Shown here: positions 1-12,305 of the stretch, one piece after another
Layout: every line of letters starts with the position of its first letter
How positions within the stretch are numbered: the stretch's first letter is position 1
Origin: Bugula neritina
Lineage: Eukaryota > Bryozoa > Gymnolaemata > Cheilostomatida > Bugulidae
NCBI GenBank assembly: GCA_964035545.1
Contig: OZ037767.1
Location: forward strand, 26,149,628 to 26,213,627
Length of the DNA: 64,000 nt
Direction of reading: 5' to 3'
Made by a program: the position numbers and the translations under genes
The notes under the pieces: model-generated
What the model was told of the DNA's origin: nothing
What the model saw: only the letters and a program-made list of their open reading frames with translations
Databases searched by the model: none

Positions 1-114
<114 letters not shown>

Positions 115-142
115 TGTAGAATCAAGTTTATATTTAGCTTAC

Positions 143-3100
143 CGATCCCTTGTCTGAACTGAAGCCCCTTTCTTTATGAGATCTTGAATTATGTCCGTTT
201 TACCTTCTATTACAGCAAAATGCAAAGCTGTTTTCCCCTCACTGTCTTTGAGTTTCAAGACTCCAGGCTAAAATACAGTATTGTGTGCTATGAAAATATT
301 ATAGTATTACTGAGTTAACAAGAGAAATTATTTATGATGCAAGTCAAGATAGGAAAATGCTGAGGCAACACTTCTTTATAGACTTTGAATGTTACTGTAT
401 ATCAGACCAGTGTCTAATGGTATTGTACCTCTTTTTTGCATATGTCTTCAATTGCACTCTTGTCTCTCTTCTTGATAGCCAGTTGCATTATGGGAAGGTA
501 GACAGCCTCTTTCAAGTCAGCAGTGCTCTAAATTATATGTCACTCATTTTACCCAATGGAATTTCAAACACTGATTCAAATAAATTATGACTCCCTTAAA
601 AATTGTTTCTCTTTAAAACTTGTTATCTTACAGGCACATGAACACAACGTTTCTATAATCAAATAGGATTTGTTTTGCACTTATGTTTCGTATATTTACA
701 CATGCTATAAGTGACTTCTTACCTGCGCTGTTCTGGCGAGAGAAGATTCAATACCAACAGCTGACAATGTTTTAGCTACAGCTTTACTACCAGTTGGTGC
801 TACAGTCAGCTCTCCTCTTAGATCTACTGCCATTTGCTGGGAAAAAACATAGTATGAAGTTTTATTCTTGGGAGGCAATAATATGTATACATGTACACAC
901 ACACGCACACGCACACGCATGCGCGCGCACACGCGAACATGCACAGACACACATCATACACATTGTACACACCATGCATATCATACACATCATACACATT
1001 GTACACATCATACACATCATACACATCATGCATATCATAATATACCTCTTTAATATCATCTGGAGAACCTGGATATTTAGTAATGAGGTAAGAAAGCTTC
1101 ATAAGAGATGCCTCTGTAGTCATATCTCCACCAGCAATAACCCCAATGCCCTCCAACACCTGTAACATAGCGTAATATTTTATTATACATTGTACATTTG
1201 TGACCTGGCACCACAAAACAAGGGATGTATATAAAATGTTAAAAACCTAGTTATTATTATGGAGTGATAGAGCAGACTTTTTCGAACATTTTGCACTTCA
1301 TTTGAAGTCTCTAGCATAAATAGAACTCGAGATATTAGTATTTAAAAACTTTAACGTTTTTAGAATTTCTAAATTACTGTTTCGAGAAAATCGCATTTAA
1401 AGTTGGCAACTCTAGAATAATTTGAGAATTATTTGTTTACAATTTACAAGCCTTAGCAACGGGTCTTTGTATAATAGGAATAGTGACAAATTTGGTATCA
1501 AAATAATTGTGAAAGTTTGGGCTTTCTGTTAAACTAAATTTCATGCTGCCTCAACATAAAACTAGGTCAAATATGGCCGCCAAACTTTTTGTCTAATTTA
1601 TTTGTCAATTTGCTTTTTACTTTGTTTAATGATTGAAAGGTTTAACAATTCCAGCAAAGAAGAAGATGTTTCAGCAAGTTTGTGTGTTGAGATATTTAAA
1701 TTAGGTATCCAAGTCAGCAGGAAGTCATATAAAACAAAATGGCAGCTGCTTCCTGTTATACATTGAATATCTTCCTCTCCTCTAATATATTGTGTAATAT
1801 ATCAAACTGCAGCTATTGAGCTGTGCTGTTTCATAGTTATTGCTTAATGAGTAGAACACTTATGAGAAAATTATTTGACTATTATGAGATCATTCGAGAT
1901 TCATTCATAAATATCTTTATAATCTCTAACGGCAACTAAATTTAGCAATTGATGTTGAAAATATAAACATAAAATCAGCTATGAGAACTTTTGAGTTTTA
2001 TTAGGCAATAATATTCACATTTAAAAGATCAAATACATTATTTTAAAAAACTAATTAAATGCAGTAAAAAATCCAGCCTGGATACAACCATTATGCTTGA
2101 ATTAACTCTAATCAAGAAAAGAAAATTAGGTAGCTTCTACAGTTTTTGCAAAAAAGGCACTTTTCATCTTTCTACTTCCTTGGTCTTCGTAATATGAGTT
2201 TATGGAGTATGGACACATAACATCATGTATGTGGCAAAAGCTTCATCATTATCATCAGCTGATTTTCTAGCAATTATAGATGCTGCTACTTGACATCCAT
2301 CCTGCCAATCTACTCATCTATTGTCTATTCCAGAGCTGCAAGTACAATGTTGACTTTTTTAAATAACAAAAGAAAACGGTAGCTTGATTAGAAATTATAC
2401 GCAGTTATATTATAAAAATTTAGTTGATTAAACACTCTTGTGGTATTATTATGGCAGCAGTTAATTGTCATCCTGCATTTTATCAACATTTAAATTTATT
2501 GAATTAAACAGAACAATTTAAATTGAAAAAAATTGTTGAAAATTTTCAAGCACATCATTAAAAGACTGCAAACCTTTTTATGAATGAAATAAGCAGAAGC
2601 CATAACCTTGCAAGCCAAAATTCAGTGTCTACATTAGAAGTGTTAGATTGATAAGTAGTAGAGTTGTGTAGGTATAAGTCTTCACTCTAGTGCTCTCATA
2701 AGTCCACTTTCTAAAATGTACAGAATATCGGATTATTCTATATTAACATAGTATTATCAGTAAAATTACACATTATGCACTTGAATATCTAGCATATCTG
2801 CAATTGGCAATTTTGAAGCAATGTCTTTCGATAACTATTAACCACTCAGGCATTTAATTGAGTAAAAAAGCTAGCTAAGTGCAACTGAATATATTAAAGA
2901 CATTTACTATAAAATCAATTTGAATTCAATAAATTACTTTAAAATATGAATAAATTTTTGCTCATCCTTTATAATAAAATAAAAAAGTTTAGAGTATTTA
3001 TGCATTCAGTTAGTGTTACTACTCACTAAATAAGACTAAAAGTAACTTACTGAAGAACTAAGTCAGTCAACTATAGAATCACCATGAACTCGCATTAATA

Positions 3101-6100
3101 TTTCATCATTATACTCATTTACATTTAATCACATTTACCATTTCAATTTGGTAATAGGTGATGCTTTTATCAATATAAATAAGATTATCAATTGAGTTTT
3201 GACAGCAACTGTGAGCCTGCATAATGTGATAAAGATTTTATCATTATATTTTAAATCAAACTTTGAGCTAATTTAAAAATCACAAAAGGAAACGGTAGTT
3301 TGACTAGTAGGCCTAATGTTAATAGTAATACTAATAGTAATCAGTAACTGTATTGACAAAATCTAAGACAGAGGCTAAAACTAAAAGTTACTAAGAGTAA
3401 CTCCAATGTGAATGTAAATTTAAATATCAACGACAACTATAGAATAAATCAATAAATATAATACTATCAGTATGAGTATCAAGTGCTTACACTAATCTAG
3501 TGGTCTAACGTGATTGCATCTTCAAGTAAGTCAAGCAATTATAAGTAAGGCGAAACTCAGAGTCAGACTCAAATAGTGAATTTAATCATTAATCATTACT
3601 TATAGTTATACTATTACTATTAGTATTAATATTAATGAGCTACATTTGGTTTTACTGCCAAACACTAGTATCAGTAAATCATTAATGATATTCATTATGA
3701 TTATCATTATGAGTAACCGTACCTCAAACTGTGAGTCATAGTCAGAGTCATTTAATAAAAGTGATTTAAATAGTTACTAGTAATAGTATAGAATAGACAT
3801 ACTCCTAGTGATAGTATCAGTATGAAGATTAATAAATTGATAACTACAAATAATCCTGGCAACAATTCTAAGTTAGTAGCGTAAATGATGGTTTTGAGTA
3901 TAATTACCTGTATTGTTGTGATTTTCAAGCTTGAACGCTAAAGATAAAGATTAAGTTTAGCATTTATCACCAAAGGGCAAAACAGCTCAGTAACTTAAAA
4001 GCTAACTTTGGATGGAGCGCGATGAAAATCTAAAACTAGCCTTCGGTTCTAAATACGATGCTTCTGACAATGCGAAGATAGAGGTGTAAGCTAAATTCAT
4101 TTGATAAAAAATAAATTTGCAAGATCTCACGCTATAAAAATGACTAAAATTGTCTTCTTTCTTTATTTGATAACTTCGCAATTTTTTCATCATTTAAAAA
4201 ATTGAGTGCCTTAGTTACCAACTTTAAATGCAATTTTAGAGCTGAAGGAATCATCAAATGCTTACAGAAGTATGATTTTTGAAATCCTTGGATTTTTTTG
4301 TATTAGAAAAGTTCAAAACCTAAAAACTGGAAATTAATTTCAAATTTAAGTATTTCCAAATTAAACCTTCATTTACTACACTTTATAAACGCCGCCACAT
4401 CCCCGGTTTTGTCGCGACTGGTCACATTTCTACAATGAAGCAATAAAATGCAATGCAAAACTAAATCTGATAATATTGTGTTTTCGAACATCACATTGCT
4501 AGCATCTTTAATTTAATTAACCATGCACCCAAGCACACAAGTTTTATATTTCAATAAATCACATGTTTCAAACATTTCAATAAAATTAAATATGTTCAGA
4601 TTATATTGCTTATTTCAACTAATGCCCACCCCTTATGACTTCTACCTACCGCTCCAGCTGCATAGCTAAAGACCACGCCTCCTTTCAAGCACTGAGTGTT
4701 GTCTACCACAACAACGCCACTAGTCACTGCATCCTCAATTGCGTCCAACAAGTCTTGATTGTTGCTTGGAAAGTTGCCTGCCCCATAACACTGTAGGACA
4801 ACTCCTATGCAGATATAGATTATAATATTATCATTTGTTTAGTCAGTGTAATATTATGTCAAAAAAACTAATGTTGGATTAAATTACTTTTCTTAGAAAG
4901 TTGTTAAGATATGCTATGCATTGTGTATAAATGTTAAAATCATACAGAAAAGAATTGTTATGGATGACTTTAGCATTTATACACAATGCATGGCACATCT
5001 GAACAATAATATCATGTGATAATAATAATATTAATAATATAATAATAATCGTATTTAAATAGCTTAATATTTTTGAGTCATAAAATAAAGCCCAACTAAA
5101 ATTTCCATCGAAGAATTGTGAAACTCTTTGTACAAGTTTATTTCAACATTGGGTCAGTGGGCACTATATTTTTCCCAACTTCAGAAGTAAAAAACAATCA
5201 AATTTTAAAAAATTGCATCATATATAAGCATGTTTTACAGTTGTTTAGTGAAAAGCATTAAACAATTTTCTGTGTATAGAAAAATTATTTTGTATCCCAG
5301 ATGTACTTGGCTGTGCCCTAAAATATTTGGAGGTGTGTAAGAGCTACCATTGTCCGTCATTGATCCTAATGGACATAGGAACATGCATGTAATTAGAAAA
5401 CAAACCTTGGACAGGAGAAGCGAGTGCAGCTGTAAGCAAGGCAAGAGACATATCAGGGTAAAGTCGGACTACAGCGATGTTGGGAGAAATATCTACGTAG
5501 GTAGTGAAAGGATCAGTAGAAGGCTCCAGAATAAGGTCTTCATCCACTAAGGTTACAAAGAAGCATATGCAATATTTTAGAGACCGTCAAAATTTTTATG
5601 TAGAAAGTCATTTAATTGTAGAACCTGTGTTAGATATAATTTTGTTATTTCAAATATGAGACATATTTTACAAATTCTGTTGCCACTTTATAAATATATA
5701 TGTATAAGTATAATATAAAGAATTAATGCATCAAATATTGAATATGTTGTGATGTGTTACCTGAGATGTTGACCTCAACCTCTCCAAGAACTGGAAAATT
5801 AGGAGATGCATAAGCTTCCAGAGTTTCAGCGGATATCTTAGTAGTTCTGTTTCCTCTCAGTAGTTGAGAATCAAAAAACAAACACACCTGAAAACACGAA
5901 AACATGCCTTTTTAAGCAGTTGCCTACAAATCAAATGTACTTAGATTAGCGTTAGTTTTTGCCCTTGTTGGAATGTGCCAAAATCAAGTTCTATAAAATA
6001 TTGGGAAACAAATGATTTGCTGCATTAATATAAAAAGCAAGTTTTTTTTGTAAAAGCTTGATAACAGATTTGCGGGTGTCAGTGTGATACCTCAGGGATG

Positions 6101-8261
6101 TCAGAGTATTGGCCTGCCATTAGCAACGAACCAGTCAGGTTATCTCTAGCATCAGTTCTGGTTTCATAGATCGGGATTTGAGATCCTGCAGAATATATTT
6201 GAGTTTTGGAATAACATTCGTAAATAAAGCATTACAATTAGTGTGTGACTACATGTGCGTGTGCGAGTGTGCAGATGTGTTTGTGTGGGTGGGAGTGTGC
6301 AGGTGACCAAGTATGTAAAAAAGCATCCCCAAACAGCAACAATTATTTGAAAAAAAGAAGATTGTTTTGAAGCTACTTTTAAAGCAAAACATAAACTTGT
6401 ACAAATAAACTCACCGGTTATAATGACAACCTTTTTCAAATTTTCCAGCGAAAAAGACAATCCAGATGCACTGTAGGCCATAGTATCAGTTCCATGAAGG
6501 ATGACAAAGGCATTATATGAATTATAGTTAGTCTACAGCACACAACCTTATATTATTGCATAATTTTTATAATCATTTATATAATGCAAATTACACACCA
6601 GTAAATGAAAAAAAAGTGAAGAAACTATTACACTAAAGCACCTGCATTTACTATAAATTATTTTCTTGTAAATCTTAACGTGTATGGTTATATTGGTTAT
6701 ATTATATATTTTATGGACTTGTTATTGAGTGTATACATGTATATATGTAATGTAAATGCTAGAAAGCATGAGTTTGCATAAAAGTTGGCTAAGAAATAAA
6801 ATATTTTATACATTCAAAGTTTGAATGATATTTTCTGCTGAAGTGATCTAAATTATTTAAGCGGTCAGTTGAAATAGCTGTGCTACAAGCATCACACAGA
6901 TCAACATAATGCTATGCGTTACGGTACACAGCAGCAATAGCAGGTTGACCCAAGTGAGAACTCATGCTAAGATCTTTGTGAGTTTACTTTGCTAGAAATA
7001 TTATGTTCACTTACAGAGATAGTGTCAGCAATCTGCATCATCACATCAGTAGTCATGTTGGAACTGTCCAATAAGTTGGTATACTCATACATGGTGTATT
7101 TGAGGTATTTTGGATTCTCTTCTGTTGTATCTTTTGTTATTATTCTAAAATATAGTATAAACAGGTCATATTACCTAATTTAGTACACACATATCTCTAG
7201 CTTTTAGCTATTCTTCAAAACTTTTCTGTTAATATATATGTTTTTTGCCCTAAACTAATAGAATATTAACAAACCAAACTAAATAATTGAAGTTCTTTTC
7301 TAATTTTGATTGATTTTCTGTATTTTTCTTAGTTTTTTTAGTAAATTGGAATATGCTGAGCATTATGGTCTTTTCATAACTTCAGCAATCACATTTCAAC
7401 TACCAATATGGCAGTTAAATGCACTTTATTGTTGTAAGTTTCCCTCTCGGCCTTTTTTTCCTATACATATTTGCAATAATTAATCATAAAGAATACCACA
7501 ACCTGTTAAATTTGTATGACTTTTGACCAATTTCAATTAATGGTCTTCATTTGCTGGTGCATATGTGTACAAGATAAAGTAAAGTGACCCAATTTACCTG
7601 TTCATTTAAATACAGGTTTTATTGGCTTATTAACTTGCTAATTATATTCTAAAAAGTAGTTCAAATAAAGTAATGTTTAGACTTACGGCATATACATCGG
7701 GTCATACAAAGTGCCCGTATCATCTGCAACTCTCTTGTTTGGCAATTTCTTCGTTGTTGCGATTGGAGGAACGTAGTCAGGGTCATTGAACAGTGAACTG
7801 TTATAAAGATATTCATGTAGCTTTCCAGGTACATTATCATACTCTAAAAGTACAAGTAAGTAAAGAGTATTTGCTTCAAATTATTTACCAACAATATGCA
7901 GTGTCTTTTTTATTATTTTTATCATGTAATTTATTAAGTTTGAATGTTAACTCATACTTTTTAAGACGATATAATTTTACAGAAGTCAACATTCAACACT
8001 TCACATAAATCAGCTAAAGATGCTTTTATTAAATTAAAACTCTACATATATTTTGAGAAAAAAATTTTATTGTTCAAGAAAACTAAACAGTTTGCTACAA
8101 AATAAAATCTCACCTCCGTCATCATTGGGAACCATCCCTATCGTACCGCCGGTATAAATGAGCATCACGTGTCCATAGTTAACTGAGCTGTCACTCAGAG
8201 AAGTTGTTTTCATGGCATGCGCCCTCTTTGTATTCTGTGTTCTCGATCTGACAGAAGTCAT
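143..8261 (-). CDS. ASPG: L-asparaginase with ankyrin region (ASPG / 60 kDa lysophospholipase type), 3' end outside window
   Basis: The enzyme hydrolyses asparagine to aspartate and ammonia; animal members also have reported lysophospholipase activity. Twelve coding exons join in frame at GT-AG borders: 8261-8114, 7843-7687, 7144-7015, 6532-6415, 6185-6091, 5887-5761, 5546-5406, 4804-4650, 1159-1046, 836-723, 267-143 (eleven listed, the remainder lies beyond the left edge). The start is the ATG at 8261. Exon 1 carries the first catalytic signature, TGGTIG. Exon 4 carries the second, HGTDTM, which holds the second active-site Thr-Asp pair. The middle exons follow the type I cytosolic asparaginase fold. 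The last visible exon encodes an ankyrin helix pair (GKTALHFA), as expected for the animal fusion protein. The donor at 142 shows that the gene continues. No signal peptide is visible, so a cytosolic enzyme is expected. No lesion was seen. Confidence 0.9.
893..1040. repeat. (CA)n / (CATCATACA)n compound microsatellite
   Basis: ACACGC and ACACAC units pass into repeated CATCATACACATTGTACAC-type units. It sits in the ASPG intron between the exons at 1159-1046 and 836-723, immediately next to the donor at 1045. Reading frames in it are repeat artefacts. Confidence 0.9.
1160..4649 (-). other. Large ASPG intron without recognised genes
   Basis: This 3.5-kb intron separates the asparaginase core from the exon at 1159-1046. 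No coding exon, RNA gene or recognisable transposon was seen. From about 2900 to 3900 it is crowded with short words such as TAGTAA, GAGTA and CAGTA on a background of about 70% AT, which looks like decayed simple sequence. Confidence 0.6.
4907..5000. repeat. Near-perfect 32-bp inverted repeat (hairpin) in ASPG intron
   Basis: Arms 4907-4938 and 4969-5000 are inverted copies that differ at 3 of 32 positions, around a 30-base loop. As RNA from either strand this would fold into one long stem-loop of 94 bases. It could be a miniature inverted-repeat element or a small-RNA precursor; the sequence alone does not decide. Confidence 0.75.
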
Positions 8262-11200
8262 TATTTCAGTCTTTCTATAAAGCTAAGTTTAAACACCTCA
8301 AGCTTTGACAGCGAAGTATGTTGTAATGACTCAGATTTGAATGCCTGCAAACATTTATGCAGATGCCAAGAAGCACAATAACAAACCTGATCCAACCCGC
8401 CAGGGATGTTTTGTTCAAAAAGTTTATAAGTGGCAAGAAGCTTTTGTATGCAGCTTTAGAAAATTGACCGAGTTTTTGCGCAAACTGGCTATATAGATGA
8501 GTTATAAATAAGAAATGTTTTTGTCTTGCTAGAACAACAGAAAGTAGAGCTGCACTTGAGCAATGTTTACTGACGCAGACAGAGACTATTCATTCTTAAA
8601 GATATCACCTCCCCGGTGTTTTGATTAAATGCTCTTTGTGCATTGATGTCGTCAAGCAATTATTCGTGTTTTTTAAAATCGATATTTTACTGAATGCACA
8701 ACATCAAGTTTCTGCCTGGAGTTTCTTATTTTAGATCCAACTATGTAAATAGCTAACTTTTGCACTCAAACAGTGTTTACATACTTCTTAGCTATTGATC
8801 TTACATGGCTTCTCATTTTTTTGTTTTTCATTTAGTGCTTTTTTGAGTCAATATATCAGCTGATCAAAACAGTTTAACAAGCTTTCCACTTGATTTATTG
8901 TTGAAACCTTGCTTATTAATAACATTCCAAATAACTCAACGCCAATCAGAACTGTAATGTACCCAGTGACCACGATTCAGCCTTCCTTCAAGGCTTTACA
9001 ATTTAAATAAAAAAAACTTTGCAAACTAATAGTTTTAAAAAAATATATTTACTGTTTGCAAAAATATTTTGAATGTTCTATGTTATTAAAATAGGTCAAT
9101 ATGATAAGAAATATGTTTTTCTCACCAAAAATGCATCAAACTTTAATTGTGTGCATTATTTACGAAATCAAACAATGTAGAAGTTCAAAATGCTTTTCTA
9201 ACAGTGTTATTTTTTATCAAACAATAGATATACCATTAGATAAAATAGTCTGTATAATGTCTATATAATAAGTACAACTGCCCAGTAAAAACAAACATAT
9301 TTAATTAATTACACTTCAAAACATTGACATTTTGTAAATTTCCTCTTGAAAAATAGGCGTAGCCTTGGAGAGCTGAAGGTTGCATAATTAATTTCACTTA
9401 AACTTATACCAAAAAGCTATAATTTTAAAAGCTATTTATAAACTAGTCATATACAAAAAAGTCTGATCTTGAAACTCAAATGCACATTATCAATTTCATT
9501 TAGTTGTTGTTCTGTTACACCTCCTTCAATGCCAAATATTGAAAATAACTAGTTTGATAATCATAATACTAGAGTAGCCAGTAGAATTTATAATGTTATG
9601 CATGTAGATAGATATGGTGCAGTGATGATGAAATTAAGAAAATCCTGTGTTCTAGATTACAACACTTTTAAAGATATAGCAAAAGAAGGTATGCTCTCAC
9701 TAGAAATTTAACCCAAAATGACTTAGGAAAATTGAAGAACTTGGGCTACTGAATTTTCTCCTGTGCAGCACTTAAATTGGTATGTTTTTTGCAACATATT
9801 TTGCACTTTTAATCATGTTTGAATAAATAACGGTTTTTGAATCAACCGAGCAGCTAAAGCGTGCTGTAAACAACTTTCTTGGATTTTTGTTGAATAGAAA
9901 AATTTTCTTTACAAAAGAAATTTTTATGTTGAAAATACCTGCAGCTGTGTTTTTCCCAAAAACAACATGATGTTGACAGGCCGTAAGACATCAACTAATA
10001 TACGGTGTTGAGTTACCAATCTTTCTATTAGCACAACACTTTTGTTTGTCGGGAATTGCATGCAAAGTGCTTTTGCACTGAATACCAAGCCCCTGACACT
10101 GAGGCAATGTCAGATAAACACAAACTGGCTGCAAATTTTAGCTCAGTGATTGTAAACAATGTATGAGCTAAATTCCATGAATCTTAGCTTTTGTTCATTA
10201 GCTTTTGCACTAAACACGTTCTAAATACACGACTAAGTATGAATAGGGAGTTTTGTAAAGCTTAATCAATGAATAAAAACATCTGTATTTATACATGCAA
10301 GATCAATAAGTTTAGTTTAGTGACGCAAACAATGTCAGCCAGGGTCGTTAAGCATTTGCATGCAGAATCTTTGCATTAAAAATGATTATAAGCAGGTTTC
10401 ATCATTGCGCATGTTTCATGCTTTTATAAAAAATAAACTTTATTTTTGCACCTGATCTGTAAGTGAATATTTAGAAGTATCATTTTTATAATCACCAAAC
10501 TAGTTTCAATAAACGGATGTCCTCAGAAATAGTGTTAGTCATCAGCTAAAGTGATTATTTAGTCGAATTACTTAAGAAAAGTCGCAAAGGATTAAATATG
10601 GCTATATATAATAGCTTTCTAGCCGGAGGAAATTAGTTTGCATACAGTGAATTGGCCAGTTGCTGCTGATGTTATTTACTGACTTTAAGTTTTTAGTTTA
10701 CTAAATAAGCCCAAAGAAAATTATGCAAAGATTCGAAGTTGTCTTTTTTGCATAACTTGTGGCGTACTAGATAAACGAATAACGGACAAAAGCCTTAACA
10801 AAGTTATACAGGTCAAGTTAGCACATTTCCAGCCTTATTAACACAGCAAATCTGTATATTATACAAATTTACTTACTTTACTTACTTACATATTTAATTA
10901 ATTTACTTATTAATATACTTACAGTTACTTTTAAATCTATATAATGATATATCTCTTATGTCAAATGAATGCACTTTATTTTTTTCCTCCCCTTTTACAA
11001 ATGTGTTGTTAGTTTTGCTAAACATTTTGCATTGACTAAAAACAAACAGGATGCTTATTTATAATATTTCTATAACAAATACAGTCAAGGTTCATTGTTT
11101 AATCCTGCTTTTCAATTTTTAGTTTCTCAGACAAGGTCTTTCAGCATTTTTTAAAAACATAAGCACAAATAATAAGTAACAAAGCATGTTTTTCTAAAGA

Positions 11201-11433
11201 TCTGAAACTAGTTTCTGAATGGGAAAAAAAACAAGTCATAATTGTTCATTAGACTGTCTTCAATAATATGTCATAACAAATATTTATTAGCGTTAAGTGA
11301 AATCTTTATAGCAAGGAATTTGACCAAATGTTGAGGTTACTATAGTGTATGAACAGGTAACAATTTTATTGCAACTCCCAGTTCTGGTCAGGTATTTTAC
11401 AGTTTACATTGAGCATTATTATTATTATTATTA

Positions 11434-11590
11434 TTTGCTGATGACACCAGTGTTTTCTCCACAGATATTATGGACTTACAGCACGGAGTTAACAAAATTA
11501 GTCAATGGTGTGTACTCTGTGTAGCAAACAAACTTATTTTAAATTCACAAAAAACCTTGCCTATGCATTTCATGAATCCCAAAAACATTT
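11434..11590 (+). mobile_element. LINE reverse-transcriptase fragment
   Basis: One open stretch begins FADDTSVFSTDI and continues with a pattern typical of non-LTR reverse transcriptases (catalytic F/Y-A-D-D box, then helix, then SQWC and NKLILNSQKT). It follows an (ATT)n run. No other domain of the element is preserved, so this is a dead fragment, probably extending in degraded form to about 11.85 kb. Confidence 0.7.
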
Positions 11591-11636
11591 TTTAAAACCG
11601 TTTAATCTTATAGTTTTGAACAACATACCTATGTCA

Positions 11637-11677
11637 ATCTTTAAGAGTACTCATACTGTATGAGTACTCCTAAAGAT
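11637..11677. repeat. 20-bp-arm palindrome
   Basis: The sequence is an inverted repeat centred on 11657 with 20-base arms and a single mismatch (11644/11670). It lies in the degraded tail of the LINE fragment. Confidence 0.8.
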
Positions 11678-12122
11678 CGACCACCCTGCTGTATGCAAGC
11701 TGAGTGATACTCTTGGGGTAGACATACTGGTCTAGCCTAGCATGCAGTGGTGCCCAGTGTGTTGATATGATAAGTTTAAACAGAAGTCAAAAATGTTTGA
11801 TAGATATGATTGGATATTTTAAAAAGTAAGGTTATCTGGCCACACTGAAGGCCTAGATTTCTTAACCCATTATGAATAATTTAGTAAGCAAATTTCTCAA
11901 TTTCAAAGTTTAAAGGTGCACACTGTGTGTAATGCTAGTATTATATAATATATCTAATTATTATACATGTACTGGTTAAAATTTTCTAAGTCTTAGAATT
12001 ATTTACATGGTACCAGATGAGGTGATATATCAGCAGCATTTTCTAACTGCAACCATCACAAAATCTGATCAAAGTATGCAACTTGAATGCACAATTCTAT
12101 TATGTCCACATTTTAATATTAG

Positions 12123-12305
12123 GCCAATAAAAGCGAGTCTGTGCATGTGTTCTAAAAATTTATTGGCTGACTGAACCATAAACGTGTTTTATTGGTTGAT
12201 CTGTTTAAATACGCATTGTGTAAGTGCCTGATTGTATGATATATATATTTTTTTTACTTACTCAAAAATTATTTAAGCTCACAGTTAGCCACTTAGCAGC
12301 ATCAG
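12123..12305 (+). promoter_or_regulatory. NTAN1 copy 1 promoter and 5' UTR exon
   Basis: A CCAAT box at 12123-12127 and two inverted CCAAT boxes (ATTGG at 12162-12166 and 12191-12195) precede a TATA-like run near 12237-12248. The same three boxes in the same order and similar spacing lie upstream of NTAN1 copy 2. The leader exon appears to end at GCATCAG (12305), followed by a GTAGAC donor; a 5' UTR intron then runs to the TTTCAG acceptor at 12710. Conservation between the copies is the main support. Confidence 0.6.

Larger units (their letters stand above)
8262..12120. other. Intergenic region between divergent ASPG and NTAN1
   Basis: ASPG is read leftward and NTAN1 rightward, so the two promoters face away from each other across about 3.9 kb. 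No open frame of interest was found apart from the LINE fragment near 11.4-11.6 kb. The region is AT-rich with many homopolymer A and T runs. Confidence 0.6.
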
